Positions 43,546-54,377 of a stretch of DNA of 64,000 nt are shown piece by piece; position 1 is the stretch's first letter, and each line of letters starts with the position of its first letter. Source of the stretch: Gammaproteobacteria bacterium (GTDB lineage: Bacteria; Pseudomonadota; Gammaproteobacteria; JAADGQ01); assembly GCA_021648145.1 (NCBI GenBank), contig JAKITI010000007.1, positions 65,018 to 129,017 of the forward strand. Reading direction: 5' to 3'. The notes under the pieces are model-generated. The model made no database searches. It saw only the letters and a list, made by a program, of their open reading frames with translations, and was not told the DNA's origin. The position numbers and the translations under genes were made by a program.

Positions 43546-44361
43546 GTGAATAAACCAGAGTTCGGCCCACAAATACCACTTGCTCTGGTCGAGGGGCAAG
43601 CGGTGACAGAGCTTCCCAAGGATTTATACATCCCACCAGATGCTTTACAGGTTATTTTGGAAACCTTTGAAGGGCCTCTGGATCTGTTGCTTTATCTCAT
43701 CAAACGTCAAAATCTGGATATTCTGAATATACCCATTGCAGACATTACGCATCAATACATGGGCTATGTTGAATTGATGAAGTCTATGAATTTAGAGTTG
43801 GCTGCAGAATATCTGGTGATGGCCGCCATGTTGGCAGAAATCAAATCACGAATGTTGTTGCCCAGACCATCTGATGTCGAAGATGAAGACGATCCACGGG
43901 CAGAGCTCATCAGGCGTTTACAAGAGTATGAGCGATTTAAACAAGCGGCGCAGGATATTGATTGTTTGCCACGAATTGAGCGAGAAATTTTCCCCGTGCA
44001 GGCCGAAGTTCCAGTGACAAATATAACCCCATTAGTGCCTACAGTTGAGCTGGCTGATATTTTTTTGGCTTTGAAAGATGTCATTGCACGAGCAGAACTA
44101 TTTACTCACCATGAGATTAAAAAAGAAGCTCTTTCTGTGCGGGAACGTATGACGAAGGTATTAACTCAATTAAGAGATGACAGGTTTTGTGAGTTTACAT
44201 TGTTGTTTCCTCTGGATGAAGGGCGGGCAGGGGTTGTCGTGACACTGCTGGCAATTTTAGAATTGGTCAAAGAGTCACTGATTGAGATGATTCAAAACGA
44301 TCTGTTTGCTCCGATTTATGTCAAAACAGCGGGTTCGATGAATGAATCAGCAACAGCTTAA
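43546..44361 (+). CDS. scpA: Segregation and condensation protein A
   Basis: 271 residues, GTG start. ScpA is the kleisin that bridges SMC heads. Signatures: FEGPLDLLLYLIKRQNLDILNIPI, YLVMAAMLAEIKSRMLLP and a winged-helix C-terminus. Its last 20 bases overlap scpB. No smc gene is in the window; a MukBEF-free condensin is implied. Confidence 0.95.
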   Translation: MNKPEFGPQIPLALVEGQAVTELPKDLYIPPDALQVILETFEGPLDLLLYLIKRQNLDILNIPIADITHQYMGYVELMKSMNLELAAEYLVMAAMLAEIKSRMLLPRPSDVEDEDDPRAELIRRLQEYERFKQAAQDIDCLPRIEREIFPVQAEVPVTNITPLVPTVELADIFLALKDVIARAELFTHHEIKKEALSVRERMTKVLTQLRDDRFCEFTLLFPLDEGRAGVVVTLLAILELVKESLIEMIQNDLFAPIYVKTAGSMNESATA

Positions 44362-44932
44362 AAATATCATTGAAGGCGCACTGCTGACAGCAGGCCAGCC
44401 TTTGACTGTTCACCGGTTATTGGCACTGTTTGAGGCGGAAGATCAACCTTCACATCAGGAGATTCATGATGTTTTAGATAGGCTGAGTGAAGAGTATGAA
44501 TCACGAGGCATGGAACTGAAAGAGGTTGCGAGCGGGTTTCGCATTCAAATCAAACAATCGCTTGCGCCGTGGGTATCGAAACTATGGGAAGAGCGCCCCG
44601 TACGTTACTCACGTGCACTGCTGGAAACGTTGGCTTTGATTGTTTATCGTCAGCCAATTACACGGGCAGAAATTGAAGAAGTTCGTGGAGTTAGTGTCAG
44701 CACTTCAATTATTAAAACATTATTGGAGCGCGAATGGGTGCGTGTTGTAGGGCATAAAGAGGTTCCGGGTAAGCCCGCACTGTATGGCACAACAAGTGAG
44801 TTTCTTGACTATTTTAATCTGAAAAAACTGGATGAATTACCCGATTTATCAGATCTTTCTGATTTGGATAGTATTGAAAAAAAGTTTAAAAATGAATTGT
44901 CAGCAATTAATGTAACGCTGCGACAAGCGTAA
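44342..44932 (+). CDS. scpB: Segregation and condensation protein B
   Basis: 196 residues with two winged helices: LKNIIEGALLTAGQPLTVHRL and the conserved LALIVYRQPITRAEIEEVRGV followed by GRxxxPGxPxLYGTT-like text (VPGKPALYGTTSEFLDYF). It dimerises and binds ScpA. Translation is coupled to scpA by the 20-base overlap. Confidence 0.95.
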   Translation: MNQQQLKNIIEGALLTAGQPLTVHRLLALFEAEDQPSHQEIHDVLDRLSEEYESRGMELKEVASGFRIQIKQSLAPWVSKLWEERPVRYSRALLETLALIVYRQPITRAEIEEVRGVSVSTSIIKTLLEREWVRVVGHKEVPGKPALYGTTSEFLDYFNLKKLDELPDLSDLSDLDSIEKKFKNELSAINVTLRQA

Positions 44933-44945
44933 CGAAGGTGAAATA

Positions 44946-45767
44946 ATGAGAGAGAGAATACAAAAATTATTGGCGCAGTCTGGTTTTGGGTCACGCCGAG
45001 AAATTGAGGGCTGGATTCGAGCTGGGCGAATCACGGTTAATGGTCAGTTAGCTAAGCTGGGTGATGTGGCTTCGGAAGATGATAAATTAACTCTGGATGG
45101 GCGTTTGGTTCATCTGAAAAAACGTGAAACTGTTACAACGCGAGTACTGGCTTACCACAAACCCGTTGGACAAGTATCTACCCGCAGTGATCCTGAAGGT
45201 CGCCCGACTGTTTTTAACAGTTTGCCGCGGCTGTCGGGTGAGCGCTGGATTGCTGTGGGTCGTCTTGATTTTAATACCAGTGGCTTGATATTAATGACCA
45301 ATAACGGTGAATTAGCGAATCGTTTGATGCATCCATCGAATGGCATGGATCGAGAGTATGCCGTGCGTATACTCGGCGAAGTTGATAACGACATGTTGCA
45401 GCGTTTGCGTGATGGCGTAATGCTGGAGGATGGTAAAGGCCGTTTTGAAGATATTGTAGACAGCGGTGGAGAAGGGGCTAATCATTGGTATCACGTTGTT
45501 CTAAAAGAAGGGCGCAACCGCGAAGTTCGGCGTTTGTGGGAGTCGCAAGGTGTCAGGGTCAGTCGATTGCAGCGTGTACGCTTCGGGCCAATTATTTTAC
45601 CGCGTAAAATTAGACCTGCAAAATTTCAAGAGTTGGAAGAGGGCGATCTTACCGTGTTGATGGAAGAAGTCGGTATGAAATACCGCAGACCAGTGACCAC
45701 TAAAAAAGGGAGCCAGCGCGTGACACGTGCACCCAAGTCTAAATATTCAAGAAAAACTAAATTTTAA
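44946..45767 (+). CDS. rluB: Ribosomal large subunit pseudouridine synthase B
   Basis: 273 residues. An S4 RNA-binding domain (1-60) precedes the RsuA-family catalytic domain, with Asp108 in [13 protein letters not shown] and [15 protein letters not shown]. RluB makes pseudouridine 2605 in 23S rRNA. A basic tail ends the protein. The gene converges on orn with an 11-base overlap and follows scpB, the standard order. Confidence 0.94.
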   Translation: MRERIQKLLAQSGFGSRREIEGWIRAGRITVNGQLAKLGDVASEDDKLTLDGRLVHLKKRETVTTRVLAYHKPVGQVSTRSDPEGRPTVFNSLPRLSGERWIAVGRLDFNTSGLILMTNNGELANRLMHPSNGMDREYAVRILGEVDNDMLQRLRDGVMLEDGKGRFEDIVDSGGEGANHWYHVVLKEGRNREVRRLWESQGVRVSRLQRVRFGPIILPRKIRPAKFQELEEGDLTVLMEEVGMKYRRPVTTKKGSQRVTRAPKSKYSRKTKF

Positions 45768-46302
45768 AAACATGCTTGCGGTAATGGATGAGTTCATTAA
45801 TTGAGTCTTTGATATCATCCATTGCCAAGTGCGAAGAGCTTTTTTTGATCATTTTTACAATATCAGGTGACCAATGCTGTGTAAGCACTTTGATTGTGCT
45901 GACATCCAGATTTCTGTAATGAAAATAGTTCTCAAGCTCTTTCATATGACGATATAGGAAGCGACGATCCTGGCAAATGCTGTTGCCGCAAATTGGCGAA
46001 CTGTTCTCTGGAACATATTTTTTGAGGAAGTCTAACGTTTCTCGTTCAGCTTCAACTTCAGTATATTGGCTTGCCTTGACTCGGTGAGTCAACCCTGATT
46101 TTCCGTGTTGTTTGGTATTCCATTCATCCATGCCTGCGAGCACTTCATCACTTTGATGAACAGCAATAATAGGGCCTTCTGCAACTGTATTAAGCTCGCT
46201 GTCGGTAATGACTGTTGCAATTTCAATAATACGATCATGATCTGAGTCTAACCCTGTCATTTCCAAGTCAATCCAGATGAGATTATTTTTATTTTGCAGC
46301 AT
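45757..46302 (-). CDS. orn: Oligoribonuclease
   Basis: 181 residues of the DEDDh 3'-5' exonuclease family: [40 protein letters not shown]-type core ([14 protein letters not shown]) and [14 protein letters not shown]. Orn finishes RNA decay and removes pGpG from c-di-GMP turnover, relevant to the EAL protein at 60.5 kb. Confidence 0.96.
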   Translation of the reverse strand: MLQNKNNLIWIDLEMTGLDSDHDRIIEIATVITDSELNTVAEGPIIAVHQSDEVLAGMDEWNTKQHGKSGLTHRVKASQYTEVEAERETLDFLKKYVPENSSPICGNSICQDRRFLYRHMKELENYFHYRNLDVSTIKVLTQHWSPDIVKMIKKSSSHLAMDDIKDSINELIHYRKHVFKI

Positions 46303-46305
46303 GTT

Positions 46306-46749
46306 TTAACTCCTTTTTTTTATAAAAAGTACTTCGGCTAAAGCACTTTTGTTCTGGCTTATGAGATCAGCAAGTGTGTATTGATCGAGTACTTTTAAAA
46401 ATTGTTGGGTGGCTTGATCCAGAATTTGGGTGAGTTGGCATATTTCCGAAATAACACAGTTCTGAGTTAAATTATTACAATCGAATGCGGATAAATTGAC
46501 TTCAGTGTGGCGTATGAGGTCGCCGATATTAATTTCACTGGGTGGCTTGTTAAGGGTGGCTCCCCCATTTTTTCCAAGTACTGTGTGAATGAACCCGCCC
46601 AATGAGAGCTGATATACTACTTTTGCAATATGATGTCTGGAAATATTATAGCTTTGAGCAATCTCATTAACAGTCACAACTTCGCCTTGTTTGACAGCTA
46701 AATAGATCAATACGCGCAGTGAGTAATCGGTGTAACGTTTTAATTGCAT
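46306..46749 (-). CDS. nsrR: Rrf2-family regulator, NsrR-like
   Basis: 147 residues. The winged helix is TDYSLRVLIYLAVKQGEVVTV, with HIAKVVYQLSLGGFIHTVLG. Three Cys (Cys91, Cys98, Cys104) match the iron-sulfur ligands of NsrR, the nitric-oxide-sensing repressor; the first gap is longer than in E. coli. IscR-type function is less likely because its Cys spacing differs. It starts 1 base after recR's end on the same strand and 3 before orn. Confidence 0.8.
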   Translation of the reverse strand: MQLKRYTDYSLRVLIYLAVKQGEVVTVNEIAQSYNISRHHIAKVVYQLSLGGFIHTVLGKNGGATLNKPPSEINIGDLIRHTEVNLSAFDCNNLTQNCVISEICQLTQILDQATQQFLKVLDQYTLADLISQNKSALAEVLFIKKRS

Positions 46750-46750
46750 T

Positions 46751-47359
46751 TTATGGCGATGACTCTATTTCACGCCTTCCGGAAAAGGCATGAGATAAGG
46801 TTCCACCATCGACAAACTCCAGTTCACCCCCTAGAGGCACACCGTGAGCAATGCGTGTTGTTTTGATCTGTCGACTGCGTACCATTTCACCAATGTAGTG
46901 CGCAGTGGCTTCACCTTCAATGGTTGGGTTGGTGGCCAGAATGATTTCTTTTATTTTGCCTGAATCAAGATGTGTTGCGAGCTGGTTTAAGCCGATTTCA
47001 TCAGGCCCCAGGCCATCAATAGGGGAGAGGTGCCCCATCAATACAAAGTATCGCCCCTGAAATCCGGTTGATTGCTCAATGGCTTGTACATCGGTCGGCA
47101 TTTCTACGATACAAAGCAGGCTGCGATCTCGTTTTTCATTGGAACATAAACGACAGACTTCCTTTTCACTCAAATTTCTACAGATTGAGCAGTGCCCCAC
47201 TTTATCAGCCGCTTCGGTCAGATAGTGCGCGAGGCGGCGTGCGCCATTTCGGTCACGCTCTAAAAGATGAAATGCCATGCGTTGTGCAGACTTAGGACCC
47301 ACTCCAGGCAGGCAGCACAGAGAGTCAATAAGTTGGGCAACGAGTGGTTCTTGAGTCAT
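46751..47359 (-). CDS. recR: Recombination protein RecR
   Basis: 202 residues. A helix-hairpin-helix ([17 protein letters not shown]), a four-Cys zinc finger ([16 protein letters not shown]), and a Toprim domain ([16 protein letters not shown] and [15 protein letters not shown]) are all present. It acts with RecF and RecO at gaps. Order dnaX-ybaB-recR is conserved. Confidence 0.97.
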   Translation of the reverse strand: MTQEPLVAQLIDSLCCLPGVGPKSAQRMAFHLLERDRNGARRLAHYLTEAADKVGHCSICRNLSEKEVCRLCSNEKRDRSLLCIVEMPTDVQAIEQSTGFQGRYFVLMGHLSPIDGLGPDEIGLNQLATHLDSGKIKEIILATNPTIEGEATAHYIGEMVRSRQIKTTRIAHGVPLGGELEFVDGGTLSHAFSGRREIESSP

Positions 47360-47385
47360 AAATATTTTTCAATCACTTAATTAGC

Positions 47386-47706
47386 TTAGAATGGCATTTT
47401 AAAACCAGGAGGCATTGGGAACCCTGCAGTCATGCCGGACATTTTTTCCTGACTCTCTTTTTCAATTTTACGTACGGCATCATTAACGGCGGCAGCAAGA
47501 AGGTCTTCAATCATCTCTTTGTCATCATCCATGAGTGCATCATCAATACTGACACGTTTCACATCATGTTTGCCTGTCATGATGACACTGACCATGCCGC
47601 CCCCTGCTTGCCCAGTCACTTCCATGGTTGCAAGATCTTCCTGAGCTTGTTGCATATTTTCCTGAATTTTCTGAGCTTGTTTCATCAGGTTGCCTAAATT
47701 TTTCAT
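47386..47706 (-). CDS. ybaB: YbaB/EbfC nucleoid-associated protein
   Basis: 106 residues; [22 protein letters not shown] helix and [21 protein letters not shown] strand pattern are typical. It binds DNA as a dimer. It lies between dnaX (33 bases) and recR (26 bases). Confidence 0.95.
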   Translation of the reverse strand: MKNLGNLMKQAQKIQENMQQAQEDLATMEVTGQAGGGMVSVIMTGKHDVKRVSIDDALMDDDKEMIEDLLAAAVNDAVRKIEKESQEKMSGMTAGFPMPPGFKMPF

Positions 47707-47739
47707 AGCAGTCTCCTTTTATAATGTAACTTGTTCGGG

Positions 47740-49503
47740 CTAGGGAAGTGGTTTTATTGAGTCAGTAACGACTCTGGCATTAAATCTATCTTGCAGTGCT
47801 TTAACATGAGCATCTTCAGAAATGGATTGTTTGGCCATTTCTAAACGCTCATCCGCTTTACGTTGCTGGCGTACAGCGGGTGTTTCTGTTTTGAGTGATG
47901 TTGCTGGTTCACTTTTCAGCTGGTCTTTTGATTCAAATATAAGTTTTACTGGAGCACTGAAGTAGTGTTGTAACGCCTTTTCCAGCCTTTCGATCAATTG
48001 TGGGCTGCGTAATCGCTCACCATTACGATCAACTTGCAAGGTTATCGTATTGCCGTCACGGTTTTTATACAAACTATTAAGTGCCAGTTGTTGAACCAGG
48101 CCTGTTAATTGTAATGACTCAACGATGGTATGCCAATCGTCTGAAGGAGAAGCTGCGGGTTGAGTCTGTATTTTTTGCCTAGAAGTTTTAAGGGGGGGTG
48201 TCACTTCTGGCTTTGAAGGTTTAGATTTTGCTAACTCTTTAGCGGCTGCAATCGCCTGTTTTGCTGGGCTGAGAACGGGTGCTTCAGGTTGCTGCTCTGG
48301 AGCTTTGGGTGGTTTTTGAGTTTTTATATTCAGTGATGCAGCCAGTGCCGGTTTTTTTTGTGGAACTGCAGCGGTGGGTTGTATGTTTTTTTCTGAGTTT
48401 GGAGTCGTATTTGATGCAGGTACAGGTCTGAATGCCAGCATACGTAACATGATCATTTCGAAACCCGTGCGTAAGTCGGGTGACAAGGATAAATCTCGTC
48501 GACCCATTAAGGCTATTTGATAATAAAGCTGAACATCTTGTGGTGATATATTTTCTGCAAGCTGTACGATAATCTCTCTATTATCCTCATCATCACTAAA
48601 AGCCGATGGAGCGGTTTGTTGCAGTGCAACACGATAAAACAGGGCAATCAGATCAGCGAGTACGCCATTAAAATCCGGGGCTTGCTCGGCGAGTTGGTGA
48701 ACGCAGCCTAGCAAAGCTTCTGCACTGTTTTCGGCGAGTGCTTGTGCCAATTTTAATACATGTGTTTGTTCAATGGTGCCAAGCATCTCATGCATTTGAG
48801 CGGTCGTTAGTTGGCCACCGCTGTATGCTATGGCTTGATCAAGCAGGCTGAGTGCATCGCGCATACTGCCATCAGCAGCACGCGCAAGTTGCTTTAATGC
48901 GCTGTTTTCTGCTTCAATTTTTTCAGCTGTCAACACATAGCTTAAATGCTCTTGAATCAGCTCTGGAGGTAAACGTTTCAGGTTGAACTGCAAGCAACGA
49001 GAAAGAATGGTGGCAGGTAGTTTTTTCGGGTCGGTTGTTGCAAGTAAAAATTTGACGTGAGGTGGTGGTTCTTCCAGAGTTTTTAGTAGTGCATTGAAGC
49101 TGTGCGTTGATAGCATATGCACTTCGTCAATAAGGTATACTTTGTAGCGACCGCGCGTTGCTGCGTATTGTACGTTATCAAGTAACTCTCGGGTATCTTC
49201 CACTTTGGTACGAGAGGCGGCATCAACTTCAATCAGGTCAATAAAACGTCCGTCATTAATCTCTTGGCAAATACTACATTGACCGCATGGAGTCGAGCTG
49301 ACCCCCGCTTCACAGTTGAGTGACTTGGCAAAAATGCGGGCAATGGTTGTTTTACCTACGCCCCGGGTACCCGTAAAAAGGTAGGCGTGGTGCAGGCGGT
49401 CGTTATCCAGCGCATTGGTGATTGCGCGCAGTACATGAGTCTGACCGACCATTTCGCTAAAGATGCCTGGGCGCCATTTACGCGCCAGCACTTGATAACC
49501 CAT
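47740..49503 (-). CDS. dnaX: DNA polymerase III subunits tau and gamma
   Basis: 587 residues. Walker A GTRGVGKT (45-52), the four-Cys zinc module starting at Cys64, DEVHML Walker B and the SRC sensor (LSRCLQF) are present. The tail from about 365 is Pro/Lys/Ala-rich, then a domain for binding polymerase alpha and DnaB. Codons 382-384 read CAA AAA AAA, giving an A8 run where slippage would yield a gamma-like protein of about 406 residues. A short stem lies between the 4.5S RNA gene and this gene. Confidence 0.96.
   Translation of the reverse strand: MGYQVLARKWRPGIFSEMVGQTHVLRAITNALDNDRLHHAYLFTGTRGVGKTTIARIFAKSLNCEAGVSSTPCGQCSICQEINDGRFIDLIEVDAASRTKVEDTRELLDNVQYAATRGRYKVYLIDEVHMLSTHSFNALLKTLEEPPPHVKFLLATTDPKKLPATILSRCLQFNLKRLPPELIQEHLSYVLTAEKIEAENSALKQLARAADGSMRDALSLLDQAIAYSGGQLTTAQMHEMLGTIEQTHVLKLAQALAENSAEALLGCVHQLAEQAPDFNGVLADLIALFYRVALQQTAPSAFSDDEDNREIIVQLAENISPQDVQLYYQIALMGRRDLSLSPDLRTGFEMIMLRMLAFRPVPASNTTPNSEKNIQPTAAVPQKKPALAASLNIKTQKPPKAPEQQPEAPVLSPAKQAIAAAKELAKSKPSKPEVTPPLKTSRQKIQTQPAASPSDDWHTIVESLQLTGLVQQLALNSLYKNRDGNTITLQVDRNGERLRSPQLIERLEKALQHYFSAPVKLIFESKDQLKSEPATSLKTETPAVRQQRKADERLEMAKQSISEDAHVKALQDRFNARVVTDSIKPLP
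48352..48359 (-). other. A8 slippery run inside dnaX
   Basis: Eight consecutive A residues on the coding strand, read as Q382-K383-K384. A -1 shift gives 22 new codons and then TGA, a predicted product of about 406 residues; a +1 shift stops even sooner. E. coli and Thermus use such A runs in dnaX to make the gamma subunit. Confidence 0.55.
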
Positions 49504-49519
49504 AGCTGCACCTGTTTTA

Positions 49520-49541
49520 AAGCTTGCTAATTTCCAAGCTT
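49520..49541 (-). terminator. Weak hairpin between the 4.5S RNA gene and dnaX
   Basis: Inverted repeat AAGCTTG / CAAGCTT (49520-49526, 49535-49541) with an 8-base loop, followed on the minus strand by TAAAA. It could end the 4.5S transcript or attenuate read-through into dnaX. Confidence 0.4.
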
Positions 49542-49552
49542 AAGAGTATATG

Positions 49553-49667
49553 GGTGGCAACTTGTACCCGCCGAATCCCGGCACACGCATCTGCTGCTGC
49601 CGTTGCTCCCTTCCGAGTCTGGCGGGGTTCACAGCGTAGCGTTGCGAGAAGACCGATACAAGTCACC
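49553..49667 (-). ncRNA. ffs: 4.5S RNA (small signal recognition particle RNA)
   Basis: About 115 bases. The minus strand reads the invariant SRP core TCGGAAGGGAGCA in the apical loop region, then GGCAGCAGCAGATGCG and GTGTGCCGGG, the Ffh-binding helix 8. The ends (GGTGACTTGTA and TACAAGTTGCCACC) pair to close the long hairpin. It binds Ffh for co-translational targeting. The gene lies just upstream of dnaX on the same strand. Confidence 0.92.
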
Positions 49668-49698
49668 ATAAACTTTTGTTGTTTTACAACATCGGCGC

Positions 49699-49727
49699 AT
49701 TATCAGTGATAATGCGCCGCTATTCAA
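49699..49727 (-). promoter_or_regulatory. Promoter of the 4.5S RNA gene, overlapping a palindrome
   Basis: On the minus strand, -35 TTGAAT (49727-49722), a 17-base spacer and -10 GATAAT (49704-49699). The predicted start leaves a leader of about 25 bases before the mature RNA, like the 24-base leader that RNase P removes in E. coli. An 11-bp perfect inverted repeat (49694-49704 with 49708-49718) covers the -10 and may also end the upstream gene's transcript. Confidence 0.5.
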
Positions 49728-49772
49728 TCTGTTTTAAAAATTATTTATTTTGTGAACGTTCTTAAAGAAAGC

Positions 49773-50627
49773 TTAAAATCCTTTAATTGATGATTCTACA
49801 AAGTCTTTCCATGAGGTGGCCGCTTGATAATCTTTTGGAACCGAGTATTTTGCAAGGTCAAATTTCTTTTTTTCTACTGAAATGACCTCTTGCTCATCAC
49901 GTATTGTGTCATCCTTGGAATTAGTTTTTTGAGGCATATCTGGAGTCGCTGCAAACATACCGTTACCGTACTTGATTCGTTTAATAAAATAGCCTTTATC
50001 ATCTAACGTCGCTTCTGCATCTTTTTCAGGATCTTTCATTTTTTTGCCGAACATGGCTTCTTGCATGCCGCCCATTGTCTCTTTGAACTCTTTGGATAGT
50101 TTATCCAGTTTTTTAATATCAATCTCTTTGGAAATATCTTTCTCTAATGCCTTTGAAACCCATATTTCGCTGACTTTTTCATCACCTACCTTTAATACAT
50201 ACAGATCAGAATCATAGCCTTGTATAGAGGTTGAACCCTCTTTTTTTACGGTGATTTTTACATCACTCTGTTTTGGTAACATCTGCTCCATCATTTGCTT
50301 CATATAGGCTTGGTCTTCACTGCTCATTGCAGCTTTGCCTTCTTCGACTTTACTGGACATGAAACTCTTGAAAGCTGGTGCCATGCCTTTGCAGTCACCC
50401 ATAAAGTACGATTTTTCACTGTGATTGAGTTGTGTGCAGTTGTTACTGTTGAAATCAATAATGGCGGACAGAGTGCCATTTTGCTGATTTATATATGTAC
50501 CACTTTGAAAAATATGAGCTTCAATATTATCGCCACTTTTCTGTTTGACCATAATTCCGGCACTGACTGCGCTGCAAGCAAATGAGCTACTAATCAGTAC
50601 GGCTAAAACTTTATTTGTTATTTTCAT
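49773..50627 (-). CDS. Exported DUF4412-like protein
   Basis: 284 residues with a cleavable signal peptide (about 1-22, ending VSA). The mature part is Lys/Asp-rich with one Cys pair (NNCTQLNH, GDCKGM). The central segment SDVKITVKKEGSTSIQGYDSD and IWVSKAL resembles DUF4412 periplasmic proteins, which have no known role. It starts at the last base of the upstream permease gene, so it is likely co-transcribed with it. Confidence 0.55.
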   Translation of the reverse strand: MKITNKVLAVLISSSFACSAVSAGIMVKQKSGDNIEAHIFQSGTYINQQNGTLSAIIDFNSNNCTQLNHSEKSYFMGDCKGMAPAFKSFMSSKVEEGKAAMSSEDQAYMKQMMEQMLPKQSDVKITVKKEGSTSIQGYDSDLYVLKVGDEKVSEIWVSKALEKDISKEIDIKKLDKLSKEFKETMGGMQEAMFGKKMKDPEKDAEATLDDKGYFIKRIKYGNGMFAATPDMPQKTNSKDDTIRDEQEVISVEKKKFDLAKYSVPKDYQAATSWKDFVESSIKGF

Positions 50628-51424
50628 TATATTTTCCTCTGTTTAACATCGAGTCGATCTCGTAAGTAATCGCCGAGCAAGTTTACTGCAAGTACCACCA
50701 GCATTAAAGCAATTCCTGGAATAATTACCATATGAGGTGCGACTAACATGTATCTTGCGCCATCACGAATCATGCTACCCCATGATGCATCGGGGGGCTG
50801 AATGCCTAAGCCAAGAAATGAAAGCCCTGCTTCACCGATAATTACGGCAGCGACACCGAATGTGGCTTCAACAATCAATGGAGCCATAATCAGTGGCAGT
50901 AGATGTCGAATTACAATCTGAAAAGGGGGGATGCCGAGTGCTTCTGCGGCCTGCACATGCTCTCTTTGTCTGATAGAAAGCACTTGGGCACGAGAGAGAC
51001 GTGCATAGCCAACCCAACCGACTGTGCAAAGTGCGATAACAACATTATCTATACCTGGACCCATTAAGCCTGCCATGGCGATGGCAAGAAGAATGCCAGG
51101 AAAAGCGAGGAATATATCAATGATTCGCACAATAAGGTGATCCCACCATCCGCCAATATAGGCACTAAAAGCGCCAACGAGTGTTCCTACCACTGTGGAG
51201 ATTAAAATCACCCAGAATACGACATAAAATGAACTCTTTGCACCCATCACCAGACGATCCCAAAGGGGTCGTCCAAGATCATCATAACCCAGCCATGCCT
51301 CTATGTTGGGTGGTGTTAATATTTCAGTGAGATTGACTAAATTTGGTTGAAGTGGGAGCAGGGAGCCGAATAGAGCAAAAAACAGCCATAAAATGACGAT
51401 TGCGAGTGGAATGTAGAAGCGCAC
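50627..51424 (-). CDS. dppC: ABC transporter permease, dipeptide type (DppC-like)
   Basis: 265 residues with six membrane helices. The EAA loop is seen as EHVQAAEALGIPPFQIVIRH followed by LLPLIMAPLIVEA. With the DppB-like protein 2 bases upstream it forms the membrane channel of a peptide or nickel importer. No solute-binding protein or ATPase gene is in the window. Substrate cannot be told from sequence. Confidence 0.88.
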   Translation of the reverse strand: MRFYIPLAIVILWLFFALFGSLLPLQPNLVNLTEILTPPNIEAWLGYDDLGRPLWDRLVMGAKSSFYVVFWVILISTVVGTLVGAFSAYIGGWWDHLIVRIIDIFLAFPGILLAIAMAGLMGPGIDNVVIALCTVGWVGYARLSRAQVLSIRQREHVQAAEALGIPPFQIVIRHLLPLIMAPLIVEATFGVAAVIIGEAGLSFLGLGIQPPDASWGSMIRDGARYMLVAPHMVIIPGIALMLVVLAVNLLGDYLRDRLDVKQRKI

Positions 51425-51426
51425 CG

Positions 51427-52353
51427 TTATGAGTTTCCAAGTCGGATGCGTGGATCAATCAACGCATAAACTACATCAGTCAATGTATTAACAACAACAT
51501 AAGTGAGAGCAATCACCAAAATACAGGCTTGCACAACGGGGTAATCGCGACGATTGATTGAATCAATTGTTAATTGACCAATTCCGGGCCATGAAAAAAC
51601 AATTTCGGTAATTACAGCACCGCCAAGTAGTACGCCAAGTTGCAAACCCAGAATGGTAATAACGGGTAGCAAGGCATTGCTTAAACCATGTTTTAAAACA
51701 ACGCGACGCTCTTTGAGTCCTTTGGCGCGAGCTGTGCGAATAAAATCTTCATCCATCACTTCAAGCAGGGCGGCGCGTATCATTCTTGATAAAATAGCTG
51801 CCATTGCCGTGCCTAGTGTGATCGCGGGTAAAATCAAAGCTGCCCAGCTCTCATGGCCACTGACGGGCAGCCAGCCGAGCCAGAGTGAAAAAACCAGGAT
51901 AAGTAGGGGGCCTAGCCAGAAGTTGGGCATGGATACGCCGATGAGTGCAACTCCCATTGCGCCGTGATCCCACCAGGTATTACGCCGGATAGCAGCAATT
52001 ATCCCTAAAGGAAAAGCAATGATGACTGCGACCAGCAAGCCTGCGACTGCCAGTTGAAATGTTGCTGGAAGGCGTTCAGCGAGTAGTTCAGTAATGGGGC
52101 GTTTGGAGTGAAGTGATGTGCCGAGGTCGAATTGCAGCAGGTTTCCAAAGTAGTTAACAAGTTGCTGATGAATGGGGAGGTCAAGCCCTAATGCATGGCG
52201 TAACGCTTCACGATCAGCCGGCTTCGCACTTTCGCCCAGCATCACTTCAACAGGATCACCAGGTACGAGGTGAATAAGTAGAAAGACTAGAGTGGAAACG
52301 CCGATAATAACAAAGACAGCGCTGGCTAATCGCGTTAGTATGAAATGCAACAT
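51427..52353 (-). CDS. dppB: ABC transporter permease, dipeptide type (DppB-like)
   Basis: 308 residues with six membrane helices: ILTRLASAVFVIIGVSTLVFLLIHLVPGDPVEVMLGE start, EDFIRTARAKGLKERRVVLKH EAA loop and IDPRIRLG end. Partner of the gene at 50627. It is divergent from the small membrane protein at 52374 with 20 bases between. Confidence 0.9.
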   Translation of the reverse strand: MLHFILTRLASAVFVIIGVSTLVFLLIHLVPGDPVEVMLGESAKPADREALRHALGLDLPIHQQLVNYFGNLLQFDLGTSLHSKRPITELLAERLPATFQLAVAGLLVAVIIAFPLGIIAAIRRNTWWDHGAMGVALIGVSMPNFWLGPLLILVFSLWLGWLPVSGHESWAALILPAITLGTAMAAILSRMIRAALLEVMDEDFIRTARAKGLKERRVVLKHGLSNALLPVITILGLQLGVLLGGAVITEIVFSWPGIGQLTIDSINRRDYPVVQACILVIALTYVVVNTLTDVVYALIDPRIRLGNS

Positions 52354-52373
52354 AAGTTAATGGATACGTTTAA

Positions 52374-53973
<1,600 letters not shown>

Positions 53974-54321
53974 TTATTTGTTAAAAATTTTAGTGTAAGT
54001 ATCTTCATTAAAGCCTATGTAAATTTCATCTTGATGTGCTAATACGGGTCTCTTAACCAGTGTGGGGTTTTCAAGAATCAATTTCATCGCTTTGTTGTCA
54101 TCAATATTTTTTTTATCTTCATCAGAGAGCTGTCGCCAGCTAAGGCCGCGCTTGTTTAAAACAGTCTCCCATCCGGCTGAGGCAATCCAGTGATGTAGGG
54201 TAGTTTCGTCAATGCCGTCCTTACGAAAGTCATGAAACGTATGTTCGATACCTTGATTGTTGAGCCACTTGATGGCTTTTCGCACGGTATCGCAGTTTTT
54301 AATGCCGTATATTGTTGTCAT
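53974..54321 (-). CDS. ArsC/Spx-family protein (YffB-like)
   Basis: 115 residues, thioredoxin-like fold. It has a single N-terminal Cys (GIKNCDTVRKAIKWL) and TLVKRPVLAHQDEIYIGF, which separates it from true arsenate reductases. Such proteins sit routinely between dapD and dapE in gammaproteobacteria; the reason is unknown. Confidence 0.9.
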   Translation of the reverse strand: MTTIYGIKNCDTVRKAIKWLNNQGIEHTFHDFRKDGIDETTLHHWIASAGWETVLNKRGLSWRQLSDEDKKNIDDNKAMKLILENPTLVKRPVLAHQDEIYIGFNEDTYTKIFNK

Positions 54322-54339
54322 GATTTTTTATCTAAAAAT

Positions 54340-54366
54340 GGCTCGATTTTCTAAAAAAAACGAGCC
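54340..54366 (-). terminator. Hairpin after dapD
   Basis: Inverted repeat GGCTCG (54340-54345) / CGAGCC (54361-54366) with a 15-base loop and ATTTTTAG following on the minus strand. It starts 11 bases past the dapD stop and may reduce read-through into the ArsC-like gene. Confidence 0.4.
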
Positions 54367-54377
54367 AGGTTTCAGCC

